64,000 nucleotides of DNA, taken from assembly GCF_014649375.1 (NCBI RefSeq), contig NZ_BMSX01000039.1:1-64000 (forward strand), written 5' to 3'. This document shows, one piece after another, positions 23,024-32,116 of the stretch (position 1 is the first letter of the stretch; each line of letters begins with the position of its first letter). Under the pieces are notes generated by a model. It was not told the origin of the DNA. It was given only the letters and a program-made list of their open reading frames with translations, and searched no databases. A program made the position numbers and the translations under genes. This DNA is from Streptomyces aurantiogriseus. Its GTDB lineage: Bacteria > Actinomycetota > Actinomycetes > Streptomycetales > Streptomycetaceae.

Positions 23024-26000
23024 GTGAGCGACCTCGACAGCGCCACCGGAGCGAGCGACTCGGACTCCGGCGCCACATCACCCGTGCCGGCTTCCGAGTC
23101 AAGTCCCCCTGGCAGACGCAGAGTCCGGCGCGCCCTCGCCGCCGCCGTCGCACTGGCGGTGCTGGCGGGCGGCGCCGCCGTGCTGTCCCTGCGGGACGAC
23201 AGCAGTGACACGTCCGACGCCAGGACCAAGCGCGCCGCGCAGCCGGTCGACGAGGACGAGGCCCAGCTCCGGGCGCGCAAGAGCGGCAAGAAGGTCGAAG
23301 TCGCCACGCTCGCCGACGAGTTCTCCACGACGTACGCCAACCCCGACGGATCGTTCACCTACACGTCATCCGTTGCTCCCCTGCGCGCAAAGAACGCCAA
23401 GGGAGAATGGGCGCCGATCGACACGACGCTGAAGCGGAACGGCAAGGGCTGGCGCACCGTCAACAGCCCCTACCCGGTGACCTTCGCGGCCGGTGACCCG
23501 GACCGTGCCCCGGCCGACAAGGCAGCGGCGCGCACCTCCGGCAGCACCGTCCAGTCGGCCGTCTTCCGCACCGGCGGCCGGAGCGGCACGGCCGAGCAGG
23601 TCGACGACGCGGCCTCCTGGACGCCGCTGCTGACCATGACCGCCGACGGCAACGAGATCCGGATGGACTGGCCGGGCACGCTGCCCGAGCCGGTCGTCGA
23701 GGACAACCGCGCGCTGTACGAGGGCGTCCTGCCCGGCGTGGACCTGATGCTGTCCGCACGCGACACCGGCTACACCCACGTCCTGGTCGTGCACACGCCC
23801 GAGGCCGCCGCGAAGCTCGCCGCCGCCCCGCCGCGCTACCGCGTCACCTCGCCCACCCTCTCCTTCACCCTCGACCCCGCCACCGACGTGCTGATGGCCA
23901 AGGACAGCGCGGGCAACGAGGTCGCCGTCTCCCCCACGCCGTTCCTGTGGGACTCCGCGGGCACGCACGACACGGACGCCGCGGCGGCCGACCCGGAAGC
24001 CGCGACCGGCACCAACGAGGACCCGGAGGTCGTGGAGGAGGGACCGGCGCGCGAGAACCCGGACGACATCCCGGCCGACGAGGTTCCAGGCGAGAACCCG
24101 GACGCGCCGCGGACCACGGAGCCGGGCGCCGAACCCGCCGCCTACGGCGTGCCCGCCGCCGCCACCGACACCCTCGCCCTGCCCGCCGTGAACGGCCCCG
24201 GCGAGGGCGCCCACGCGTCCACGGCCGCCGCCGCCTTCCAGGACGGCGTGCTGACCATCACCCCGCCGGGCAACTACCTCGCGGAGACCGAGGGCCTGAC
24301 CTACCCGCTGTTCCTCGACCCCTCCACGACCGGCATCCGCGCCAACTGGACCACGGTCTACAAGCGTTACCCCAACTCCAGCTTCTACGACGGCGCCAAC
24401 TACAACGAGGACACCAAGGAAGCCCGCGTCGGCTTCGAGAGCCAGACCTGGGGCACCGCCCGCTCGTTCTTCCGCATGCAGCTGAAGAACTCCATCAAGG
24501 GCGCGGACGTCTCCAGCAGCACCCTGAAGGTCCTCGAGACCCACTCCTGGTCGTGCAGCAAGCGCACGGTGCAGCTGTGGCGCACGGACAGCTTCAACTC
24601 CAAGACCACCTGGAACCGCCAGCCCGGCTGGAAGCGGAAGATCACCTCCAAGTCCTTCGCGTACGGCTGGAAGTCCAACAGCTCCTGCCCCGACGCCTAC
24701 GTCAACTTCACCATCACCTCGATGGCCCAGGAGGCCGCCGACAACGGCTGGACCAGCTTCAACCTCGGTCTGGTGGCCTCGACTTCGACCTCCGCGCCGA
24801 CGACGTCCTCCAGCAGCCTGGAGACGGACACCTACTCCTGGAAGAAGTTCCAGGCCGAGGGCGGCGGCTCCCCGACGCTGAGCATCACCTACAACCGCAA
24901 GCCGAACACCCCGACGTCCGTCACCATGAGCCCCGGCTCCTGCGACACCAGCGCGTCCCCGTACATCAAGGTCGGCAAGGCCGACACCATCACCATCAGC
25001 GGCAAGGCCACCGACCCGGACAGCGACCTCACCAAGCTGGAGTTCCAGCTCTGGCAGACGGGCAAGGGCGACACCACGACGAAGACCTTCACCAAGGCCG
25101 TGGACGACGGCGAGGTCGGCGGCATCTCGATCAAGTCGTACCTGACCAACGGCATCACCTACTCGTGGCGGGTGCGCGCCTGGGACGCCAAGGTCAGCAG
25201 CGGCTGGGCACCCACCGGCGGTGACGGCGTGTGCCGCTTCACCTACGACACCGACCTGCCCGACTCCCCCGCCCCGGTCGTCTCGACGGAGTTCCCCGGT
25301 GACGACGACGGGGACAGCGAGCCCGACGTCTGGTCCGTCAGTCCCTTCGGCGGCAGCGGCAGCTTCACCTTCGCGGTCGGCTCCACCACGGAGACCGACA
25401 TCGTGAAGTTCGTCTACTCGATCAACTCCAGCAGCTACGCCGGCTGGGCCTGCGCCGGATCGCAGGGCACCACGGGCGGTCTCACCAAGGCCTGCACCAC
25501 GCCCATCAAGACGGCCACCATCACCGGCATCAAGCCACCCGCCGCCGGCCCCAACACCCTGTACGTCAAGTCCGTCGACTCGGCGGGCAACATCTCCCCC
25601 AACGCACGCAAGTACTTCTTCTACGTCAAGCCGCGCACGATCCCGGACGGCCCCGGCGACCTGAACGGCGACGGCACCGCCGACTTCGCGCACGTCACCG
25701 CCGCCGGCAACCTCTGGATCGACTCGGTGTCCCAGAACGGGACCTGGATGTCCAGCGCCTTCGGCACCCACAACAAGGGCACCCTGATCAAGGACGCCGA
25801 CACCGCCCCGCACATCTGGGACGGCACCAGCACGTACTCCCTGGTCACCCACAACGGCGACTTCGCCCCCGGCGACGGTGTCACCGACTGGGTCGTCCGC
25901 ACCCCCGACGGCCGCCTGTTCATCTACCCCGGCGACGGCTACGGCGCCATCGACGTCAGCAAGCGCGTCGAGGTGCGCCTGCCCGCCAACGCGCCCGCCC

Positions 26001-26542
26001 CCTCCACCTTCTCGGAGATCAAGTCGGCGGGTGACATCACCGGTGACGGCCAGCCCGAGCTCTTCGCGGCGGCCGGCGTCAACGGCGCCGAGCTGTGGAT
26101 CTTCAGTGGCTACAGCGGCGGGGCGTTCAGCGAGGCCACCCAGATGACCACCACCTCCTGGGCCGACGCCGACCGGGACTTCGTGGCCATCGCCGACTAC
26201 AACGGCGACGGCGCGGCCGACATGACCTACCGCACCGCGGGCGGCAACATCATCCTGCGCAAGGGCATCCTCGACAGCGACGGCGAGGGCACGGTCCTCA
26301 AGAGCCTGGGCCAGTCGGGCTGGAGCCTGGACGGCGACGACACCTACGTCTCCACCACCTTCACCCGCGCCGCCTTCCCCCTGCTCTACGGCACGCCCGA
26401 CGCCACCGGCGACGGCATCCCCGACATCTGGGCCACCAACACGGCCGGAGCCCTCCTCCTCTACGAGGGCGGCGCCACCAGCCTCGGCTCGGCGACCACG
26501 CACAGGTCGAGCGGGTACGACACGGTCAGGCAACTGGGCTGA
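23024..26542 (+). CDS. Membrane-anchored FG-GAP/VCBS repeat protein with DNRLRE-like domain
   Basis: A 1172-residue surface protein, divergent from the RHS toxin. A short acidic cytoplasmic tail is followed by RRVRR and a membrane segment (ALAAAVALAVLAGGAAVLSL). The ectodomain has a DNRLRE-like module (TTVYKRYPNSSFYDGANYNE, then ARSFFRMQL and VQLWRTDSF), a fibronectin-like region (PNTPTSVTMSPGSC to WRVRAWDAKVSSGW), and four C-terminal FG-GAP units: DLNGDGTADF, DITGDGQPEL, DYNGDGAADM and DATGDGIPDI. These are calcium-binding blades of a beta-propeller. GTG 23024 is preferred because GGAGAAGG precedes it; ATG 22973 is the alternative, with a poor ribosome site. Pairing with an RHS gene recurs in Streptomyces, so it probably helps assemble or display the toxin shell; that is inference. 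Confidence 0.82.
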   Translation: MSDLDSATGASDSDSGATSPVPASESSPPGRRRVRRALAAAVALAVLAGGAAVLSLRDDSSDTSDARTKRAAQPVDEDEAQLRARKSGKKVEVATLADEFSTTYANPDGSFTYTSSVAPLRAKNAKGEWAPIDTTLKRNGKGWRTVNSPYPVTFAAGDPDRAPADKAAARTSGSTVQSAVFRTGGRSGTAEQVDDAASWTPLLTMTADGNEIRMDWPGTLPEPVVEDNRALYEGVLPGVDLMLSARDTGYTHVLVVHTPEAAAKLAAAPPRYRVTSPTLSFTLDPATDVLMAKDSAGNEVAVSPTPFLWDSAGTHDTDAAAADPEAATGTNEDPEVVEEGPARENPDDIPADEVPGENPDAPRTTEPGAEPAAYGVPAAATDTLALPAVNGPGEGAHASTAAAAFQDGVLTITPPGNYLAETEGLTYPLFLDPSTTGIRANWTTVYKRYPNSSFYDGANYNEDTKEARVGFESQTWGTARSFFRMQLKNSIKGADVSSSTLKVLETHSWSCSKRTVQLWRTDSFNSKTTWNRQPGWKRKITSKSFAYGWKSNSSCPDAYVNFTITSMAQEAADNGWTSFNLGLVASTSTSAPTTSSSSLETDTYSWKKFQAEGGGSPTLSITYNRKPNTPTSVTMSPGSCDTSASPYIKVGKADTITISGKATDPDSDLTKLEFQLWQTGKGDTTTKTFTKAVDDGEVGGISIKSYLTNGITYSWRVRAWDAKVSSGWAPTGGDGVCRFTYDTDLPDSPAPVVSTEFPGDDDGDSEPDVWSVSPFGGSGSFTFAVGSTTETDIVKFVYSINSSSYAGWACAGSQGTTGGLTKACTTPIKTATITGIKPPAAGPNTLYVKSVDSAGNISPNARKYFFYVKPRTIPDGPGDLNGDGTADFAHVTAAGNLWIDSVSQNGTWMSSAFGTHNKGTLIKDADTAPHIWDGTSTYSLVTHNGDFAPGDGVTDWVVRTPDGRLFIYPGDGYGAIDVSKRVEVRLPANAPAPSTFSEIKSAGDITGDGQPELFAAAGVNGAELWIFSGYSGGAFSEATQMTTTSWADADRDFVAIADYNGDGAADMTYRTAGGNIILRKGILDSDGEGTVLKSLGQSGWSLDGDDTYVSTTFTRAAFPLLYGTPDATGDGIPDIWATNTAGALLLYEGGATSLGSATTHRSSGYDTVRQLG

Positions 26543-26572
26543 CCTGAGGCGCAGGTGCGCACGCAGTGACGG

Positions 26573-26614
26573 AAGGGCTCGGCCCCCGCCCCGCCGGGTG
26601 GGGGCCGAGCCCTT
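26573..26614. terminator. Terminator between FG-GAP and ABC permease genes
   Basis: A perfect 15-bp stem, AAGGGCTCGGCCCCC (26573-26587) with its complement at 26600-26614, followed by TTTCC on the plus strand. It sits between two convergent stops and probably serves both directions. Confidence 0.8.
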
Positions 26615-26655
26615 TCCGCTTCTCGCAACCCCGCCGACCGGATCCGGGGACAGGC

Positions 26656-29040
26656 TCACTCCGCCCGCAACGCCGTGGCCGTATCCGTCCTCGCCGCCCA
26701 CCCCGCCGGCACCAGCCCACCCGCCACCGCGATGACCAGCCCGCCCAGGGCGAGCAGGACCAGCGTCGGCGGGTCGTAGACAGCGACCATCCCGCGGGGC
26801 AGGACCATGCCGACGGCGTCGCCCATGAGCGGGGTGATCCAGTGGTGCAGGGCGACCCCGGCGGGGACCACGGCCGTGCCGGCGAGCAGGCCGATTCCGG
26901 CGACCGAGGTGACGACCATGGCGACGGTCTGCCGGGGCGTCATCCCCAGCGCCTTGAGGACACCGAGGTCATGGACGCGGTCGCGGGTGTCGAGGACGAC
27001 CGTGTTGAGCACGCCCAGGCCCGCGACCACAACGAGCAGCAGGGTGAGCATGCCGATCACCGCGTCCATGGCCACGATCACGCTCGACGAGTCGGCGGTG
27101 TCGACGGTGGCGACGGCACCGACCGGCTCGAGTGCGGCGTTGAGGGCGGTCAGATAGGGCTTCAGATCCGTGCCGGGCCGGGTCTGCACGTAGTAGCGGC
27201 TCGGCTTCGCGTCGAGTCCGAGGCCGGCGAGCGTGGTGGTCGAGGTCAGCAGGGCCATGCCCTCGCCGTCGGTGAAGAAGGCCTCGCCGACGATCCGCAC
27301 CGGGACCTGCCGGCCCTCCTCCGTCAGGGTCACCGTGTCCCCGACCCGGATCCCGGCGGCCGTCAGGAAACGGGTGGTGACCACGGCCTGGCCGGGGCCG
27401 TCGAGCCAGCTGCCCGAGACCAGCCGGGGAGCGCCCCACGACGAGTCGCCCTGATACGCCACCACAGTCGTCACACCGGTGATCCCGGACGCGCTCACCT
27501 CGGCCTGCGCCGTCCCGTAGAAGCGGCCGGTCCCGCGCTGGGCGCGCAGCGCGGCGGCGACGTCACCCGGCTCGGCGTTCGGCGCGTCGGCCGTACCGCC
27601 CGCGGGGACCGCCTCGGCACCGGGCGGTCCCTGTCCGCCGCCGCTGGACACGACGACCGAGCCGGCCGAGTCGAGCGTGCGCCTTTCCTGGATGGCCCCG
27701 AGGGTCAGGGCGAGCCCGACCGCGAAGGTGACGCACACGGCGCCGAAGGCGACCGCGGCGGCCATCGTCCCGGAACGCGCGGGCCGGGCGAAGGGGTCGG
27801 CCAGCCCCAGGCCGACCGCGCGCGGCAAGGGCAGCCTGCCCGTGAGCCGCCGCAGCAGCCGCCCACGCCCGGCGCCGCGCCTGCGCCCGACGGTGAGGGC
27901 GTCGACGGTCCGCAGCCGGCCCGCACGCAGCGCCGGTACCAGGGCGGCGCCCGCGACCAGGACGAGGGCGGCGGCGGGCACGACGACGTCCACCCACACC
28001 GGAATCGAGGCCGCCGGGGCGCCCATGGCCGAACCGACCTCGCTGAGGACCGGGACGGCCAGCACGTTGCCCAGGACCAGTCCCAGTCCGCAGCCGATCG
28101 CCGCCGGGATCAGCGCCTGCCCGACATGGGCCCGCACGACCTGCGCCGGAGTGAAACCGAGGGACTTGAGGATGCCGATGCGCCGGGTCGCGGCGCCGAC
28201 CGCGCCGCTGACCACGATGCCGACGACCAGGACCGACAGCAGCAGCCCCAGCACACCGAAGGCGACCAGGAAGGGCACGAACGCCATCGCGTTGGCCGTC
28301 TGCTGCTGCCGGACGACGAGATACGACTGCGAGCCGGTCATCGCCCCCTTCGGCACGGCCGCCGCGATCGCGGCCCGGCCGGCGGCCACCTCGGCGTCCG
28401 TACCCGCGGCGCGCAGGCGGTAGAGCATCTCGTACGCGGCCGGGCCGCCCCGCGCCGTCAGCGCCTCGGCCTGCGCGGGGGTCACCCAGGCCTCGGCGGT
28501 GCCGGTCACCGACCGGGCGAGCCCGACCACGGTCAGCGTCGGGCTGCCCGGCGCGCCGGGGAACGTCAGCCGCGTGCCCAGCCGGGCGGGCAACTCGCCG
28601 TCGGCCACCACGATCTCGCCCGCGCGGGTGGCCCAGGCGCCCTCGACGAGGTCGATCGCGTCGACCGGGCCGCCGGCCTCGGCCCGGCCGACGACGGTCA
28701 CCGGCGGCAGATCCACACCCGCCGGGAGGAAGTCCGAGGCCGAGGCGGTACGGGGGCGCACCGTGAGGGTCCGGAAGGGGCCGGCCGTGGCGGTCACGCC
28801 GGACGCGCGGGCGGTCGCCGCGAGCTGCGCGGCCGTCGCCCTCGTGCCGTCGAACTGCCCGGTCAGATGGGCGCCGTGCTGCTGCGCGAAGGCCCGGTCG
28901 AAGGGTGCCCGGGACGCGGCGAGCAGTCCGACGGCGAGGACGGACGCGGTGACCGCCATGAGCGTGGTCATCACCAGCACCGCGGTCTGCACGCGCCGCC
29001 TGCCGACCCCGGCGCGCACCACCCGGCCCAGGGCGCTCAT
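26656..29040 (-). CDS. ABC transporter permease, FtsX/MacB type
   Basis: A 794-residue permease with two FtsX modules. An N-terminal membrane segment (VLVMTTLMAVTASVLAVGLL) is followed by a large extracellular domain. A central bundle (PFLVAFGVLGLLLSVLVVGI, then GCGLGLVLGNVLAVPVL) leads to a second extracellular domain and a C-terminal bundle ending in LALGGLVIAVAGGLVPAGW. The start MSALGRVVRAG at 29040 overlaps the ATPase stop by 4 bp (ATGA), giving translational coupling. Transporters of this class in Gram-positives move or sense antimicrobial peptides or lipoproteins. The two-component system encoded divergently next door supports a sensing/resistance role. Confidence 0.9.
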   Translation of the reverse strand: MSALGRVVRAGVGRRRVQTAVLVMTTLMAVTASVLAVGLLAASRAPFDRAFAQQHGAHLTGQFDGTRATAAQLAATARASGVTATAGPFRTLTVRPRTASASDFLPAGVDLPPVTVVGRAEAGGPVDAIDLVEGAWATRAGEIVVADGELPARLGTRLTFPGAPGSPTLTVVGLARSVTGTAEAWVTPAQAEALTARGGPAAYEMLYRLRAAGTDAEVAAGRAAIAAAVPKGAMTGSQSYLVVRQQQTANAMAFVPFLVAFGVLGLLLSVLVVGIVVSGAVGAATRRIGILKSLGFTPAQVVRAHVGQALIPAAIGCGLGLVLGNVLAVPVLSEVGSAMGAPAASIPVWVDVVVPAAALVLVAGAALVPALRAGRLRTVDALTVGRRRGAGRGRLLRRLTGRLPLPRAVGLGLADPFARPARSGTMAAAVAFGAVCVTFAVGLALTLGAIQERRTLDSAGSVVVSSGGGQGPPGAEAVPAGGTADAPNAEPGDVAAALRAQRGTGRFYGTAQAEVSASGITGVTTVVAYQGDSSWGAPRLVSGSWLDGPGQAVVTTRFLTAAGIRVGDTVTLTEEGRQVPVRIVGEAFFTDGEGMALLTSTTTLAGLGLDAKPSRYYVQTRPGTDLKPYLTALNAALEPVGAVATVDTADSSSVIVAMDAVIGMLTLLLVVVAGLGVLNTVVLDTRDRVHDLGVLKALGMTPRQTVAMVVTSVAGIGLLAGTAVVPAGVALHHWITPLMGDAVGMVLPRGMVAVYDPPTLVLLALGGLVIAVAGGLVPAGWAARTDTATALRAE

Positions 29041-29741
29041 CGGCCCACCACCGCCGTGTGCTCGGTGTCCCGGACGATCCGGCCGTCGACCAGTTCGACG
29101 GTCCTCGTCGCGCACGAGGCGGCCAGCCCCAGATCGTGGGTGACCAGGACGATCGTCTGACCGTCCGCGTTGAGCCCGGTCAGCAGTTCGCGGACGTCCG
29201 CGCCCGCGGCGGTGTCCAGGGCGCCCGTGGGCTCGTCGGCCAGCAGCAGCGCGGGACGGTTCATCAGCGCCCGGGCGACCGCGACCCGCTGACGCTCCCC
29301 ACCGGACAGCCGCCCCGGGTAGGCGTGGGTGTGGCGGCCGATGCCGAGGCGCTCCAGCAGGTCGGCGGCACGCCTGCGGGCCTCGGCCCGGGGCGCTTTG
29401 GCCAACTGGGCGGGCAGCAGCACGTTGTCACCGACCGTCAGGTCGTCCAGGAGGTTGAAGAACTGGAAGACCATGCCGATCCGCGCCCGCCGGTACCTGG
29501 CCGAGGCCGTCTCGCTCAGCCCGTCCACCCGCACCCCGTCGACCGTGACGCTGCCCGCGCTCGGCCGGTCCAGTCCGGCGATCAGGTTGAGCAGCGTCGA
29601 CTTGCCGCTCCCCGAGGGCCCTACGACGGCCAGCGCCTCCCCGGTCCGCACGCTCAGCGTGACGTCGTGGAGCGCCGGTGGCCCTTCCCCGTACGTCCTG
29701 CTCACCTCGCGGATGTCGATGACGGGCGCGGTCGTTGTCAC
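29037..29741 (-). CDS. ABC transporter ATP-binding protein (MacB/LolD type)
   Basis: A 234-residue ATPase that drives the FtsX-type permease. All motifs are intact: Walker A GPSGSGKST, Q-loop GMVFQFFNLLDDLTVGDNV, signature LSGGERQRVAVARAL, Walker B ALLLADEPTGALD, and H-loop LVTHD. Start is GTG 29741 with GGAGG upstream. It is the first gene of the operon and is divergent from the histidine kinase gene with 213 bp between starts. Confidence 0.95.
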   Translation of the reverse strand: MTTTAPVIDIREVSRTYGEGPPALHDVTLSVRTGEALAVVGPSGSGKSTLLNLIAGLDRPSAGSVTVDGVRVDGLSETASARYRRARIGMVFQFFNLLDDLTVGDNVLLPAQLAKAPRAEARRRAADLLERLGIGRHTHAYPGRLSGGERQRVAVARALMNRPALLLADEPTGALDTAAGADVRELLTGLNADGQTIVLVTHDLGLAASCATRTVELVDGRIVRDTEHTAVVGR

Positions 29742-29954
29742 GGAGCCTCCCTGGCCTGCGGTGGATGGTTCGCCACGACGCTAGGGACGGACCGCGCCCG
29801 CGTCGTCGCCTCCGGCGGTGAGACGCGGCTGCCGCTGCGGGCCTACCGGCCGGGCGCGTCATCCCCTGGATGTACGCGGGGGATGCAGGGCCCCCTCCAC
29901 CCCTCCGTACCGAGAGGGATGTGGGCCGGCCGGGGCGCTTGCCACACTGGGCCC

Positions 29955-31280
29955 ATGGGTGGGTCTGCGGGGGCGGCGGAGACGGTGGACCGATGGAGAA
30001 CCGGCGTGCTGACGCTGCTGCGCGCCACGAGTCCGCTTCCGCCCCCGACCCGGTGGATGTGGACGGCCGACACGGTCCTCGCCGTCGTGCTCGCCGTCTG
30101 CACGGTGGGCGCCGCGCGGGCACAGGACACGACCACCGTGGTGATTCCGCCGGTGCCGATTCCGGTTCCGGGGACCGAGCCGCCGGTGCCGCCCCCGCCG
30201 GTGGTCTGGCCGCAGGATCTCGGATCCGTCCAGCCCTGGCAGCTCGCCCTGGCGGCCCTGACCGCACTGCCCCTCGTCGTCCGCCGGCGCTACCCGCTGG
30301 TCGCGTTCTGGGCGGTGATCGGCACGACGCTGCTGTTCAACCAGCACCTGGGCACGGGCGACACGACCGCGTACACGTTCCTGTCGTGCGTGGTGGCCGC
30401 GTACGGCGCCGCCGTGTACAGCCCGTACCGTCTGCGCGCGCTCACGAGCCTGGTGGCGGGCGCCGGTCTGATCGCGGCGTCTCCCGAGGAGAACTTCCCG
30501 TACGTCACGCCCGGCGTGGTCCCGTTCCTCGTGCTGCTCGGCGTGGGGCTCGGCGCCAACGCGATCCATGTCTGGAAGCAGCGCGTGCACGCCCTGCAGG
30601 AACGGCAGGAGGCGGCGACCCGGCTCGCGGTCGAGCGTGAACGGGCGCGGATCGCACGTGAGTTGCACGACGTCGTCACCCACAATGTGAGCGTGATGGT
30701 GATCCAGGCGGGGGCGGCCCGCAAGGTGATGGACGCCTCGCCCGAGCGGGCCCGCGAGGCACTGCTGGCCGTCGAGGCCGGCGGGCGCACCGCGATGGCC
30801 GAACTCCGCCAGGTCATGGGCCTGCTCACCCTGGTCGGCGACGATCCCGACCCGGCCGCCGATCCGGACCTGGCCCCGCAACCGGGCCTGGACCGGCTGA
30901 CCGCCCTCGTCGACCGGGTGCGCGCGACCGGCGTCGCCGTCGAACTGACCGTCACCGGCACCCGGGGGCCCCTGCCCGCCGGGGCGGACCTGGCCGCCTA
31001 CCGCGTGGTGCAGGAGGCCCTGACCAACGCCGTCAAGCACGCCTCGGGCGCCCGGGTGCGAGTCGCCGTCGACCACACGCCGGCCGCGGTCCACGTGGAG
31101 GTGACGGACACCGGCGGCACCCCCACCGCACAGTCCGGCTCCGGCGCCGGCCGCGGCCTGATCGGCCTGCGCGAACGCCTCACCGTCCACGGCGGCACCC
31201 TCCGAGCCGGCCACCGCCCGACCGGCGGCTACCGCGTGCACGCGGTCATTCCGTACGAGAAGGGCGGGGAAACACCATGA
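29955..31280 (+). CDS. Sensor histidine kinase, HisKA_3 (NarL partner)
   Basis: A 441-residue membrane kinase. The N-terminal half has about five membrane segments (TADTVLAVVLAVCTVGAA, PWQLALAALTALPLVVRR, FWAVIGTTLLFNQ, TAYTFLSCVVAAYGAAV, PFLVLLGVGLGANAI) with little extracellular sequence, suggesting intramembrane sensing. The dimerisation helix ERARIARELHDVVTHNVSVM carries the phospho-accepting His238, and the ATPase has QEALTNAVKHASGA and GRGLIGLRERLTVHGG. The ATG at 29955 is taken as start; longer in-frame options upstream lack a ribosome site. Its stop overlaps the regulator start by 4 bp. It lies beside and divergent from an ABC transporter that it probably controls. Confidence 0.9.
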   Translation: MGGSAGAAETVDRWRTGVLTLLRATSPLPPPTRWMWTADTVLAVVLAVCTVGAARAQDTTTVVIPPVPIPVPGTEPPVPPPPVVWPQDLGSVQPWQLALAALTALPLVVRRRYPLVAFWAVIGTTLLFNQHLGTGDTTAYTFLSCVVAAYGAAVYSPYRLRALTSLVAGAGLIAASPEENFPYVTPGVVPFLVLLGVGLGANAIHVWKQRVHALQERQEAATRLAVERERARIARELHDVVTHNVSVMVIQAGAARKVMDASPERAREALLAVEAGGRTAMAELRQVMGLLTLVGDDPDPAADPDLAPQPGLDRLTALVDRVRATGVAVELTVTGTRGPLPAGADLAAYRVVQEALTNAVKHASGARVRVAVDHTPAAVHVEVTDTGGTPTAQSGSGAGRGLIGLRERLTVHGGTLRAGHRPTGGYRVHAVIPYEKGGETP

Positions 31281-31981
31281 CCGAACCGCCGCCCCGCGTC
31301 GTGATCGCCGACGACCAGGCACTGGTCCGCACCGGCTTCGGCCTGATCCTGGCCGCCGACGGCATCGACGTCGTCGCCGAGGCCGCCGACGGGGACGAGG
31401 CCGTCGACGCGGTCCGCCGCACCCGCCCCGACCTCGTCCTGATGGACATCCGCATGCCCGGGACCGACGGTCTGGAAGCCACCCGGCGCATCCTGTCCGG
31501 CACCATGCCCGACCCGCCCCGGGTCGTCATGCTGACCACCTTCGACCTCGACCGTTACGTCTACGCCGCCCTCACCGCCGGAGCCAGCGGCTTCCTCCTC
31601 AAGGACGTCACCCCCGAGCACCTGGTCGCGGCCGTCCGTCTCGCCCGCACCGGCGACGCGCTGCTCGCCCCCGCCATCACCCGCCGCCTGGTCGAACGCT
31701 TCGTCGCCCACGGCACCGAGCCCACCGCCCTGCACCGCGACCTGTCGGTCCTCACCCCCCGCGAGCTGGAGGTGCTCCGCTCCCTCGGCACCGGCCTGAG
31801 CAACGCCGAACTCTCCACGAGGTTCGGCCTGAGCGAGGCGACCGTGAAGACCCACGTGGCCCGCATCCTGTCCAAACTCCGCCTGCGCGACCGCGCCCAG
31901 GCCGTCGTCGTGGCCTACGAGACGGGACTGATCGTGCCGGGCGCGGCCAGCACGGCACGAGACCCCGGGTCGTCTGCTTGA
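31277..31981 (+). CDS. NarL/LuxR-type response regulator
   Basis: A 234-residue two-component regulator. The receiver domain has the acid pair D12-D13, phospho-acceptor D57 in LVLMDIRMPG, and the conserved Lys in GFLLKDVTPE. The C-terminal LuxR HTH is LTPRELEVLRSLGTGLSNAE followed by LSEATVKTHVARILSKL. It is translationally coupled to the kinase by an ATGA overlap. The likely target is the promoter of the divergent ABC transporter operon, which is inferred from layout. Confidence 0.94.
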   Translation: MTEPPPRVVIADDQALVRTGFGLILAADGIDVVAEAADGDEAVDAVRRTRPDLVLMDIRMPGTDGLEATRRILSGTMPDPPRVVMLTTFDLDRYVYAALTAGASGFLLKDVTPEHLVAAVRLARTGDALLAPAITRRLVERFVAHGTEPTALHRDLSVLTPRELEVLRSLGTGLSNAELSTRFGLSEATVKTHVARILSKLRLRDRAQAVVVAYETGLIVPGAASTARDPGSSA

Positions 31982-31990
31982 CCCGGGGTC
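31961..31990 (+). terminator. Terminator of the two-component operon
   Basis: An 11-bp perfect stem, GACCCCGGGTC (31961-31971) with GACCCGGGGTC (31980-31990), and an 8-nt loop. It overlaps the last codons of the response regulator gene. Confidence 0.7.
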
Positions 31991-32116
31991 CCGGTGGTAC
32001 CAGTCACTCCCCGCCGGACTCCCTGACGCGGTCGGCGTCTTTCGGATCGGCCGGCCTCGCAGGTGCGGCCCCTCATCGGCGCCGCGGCGTGATCCGATGA
32101 CACGCCCCAGCGGTCG

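Noticed and set aside
23366..26701. A 1111-codon minus-strand open frame opposite the FG-GAP gene
   Set aside because: Antisense shadow with low-complexity Gly/Val/Arg composition and no start signal.
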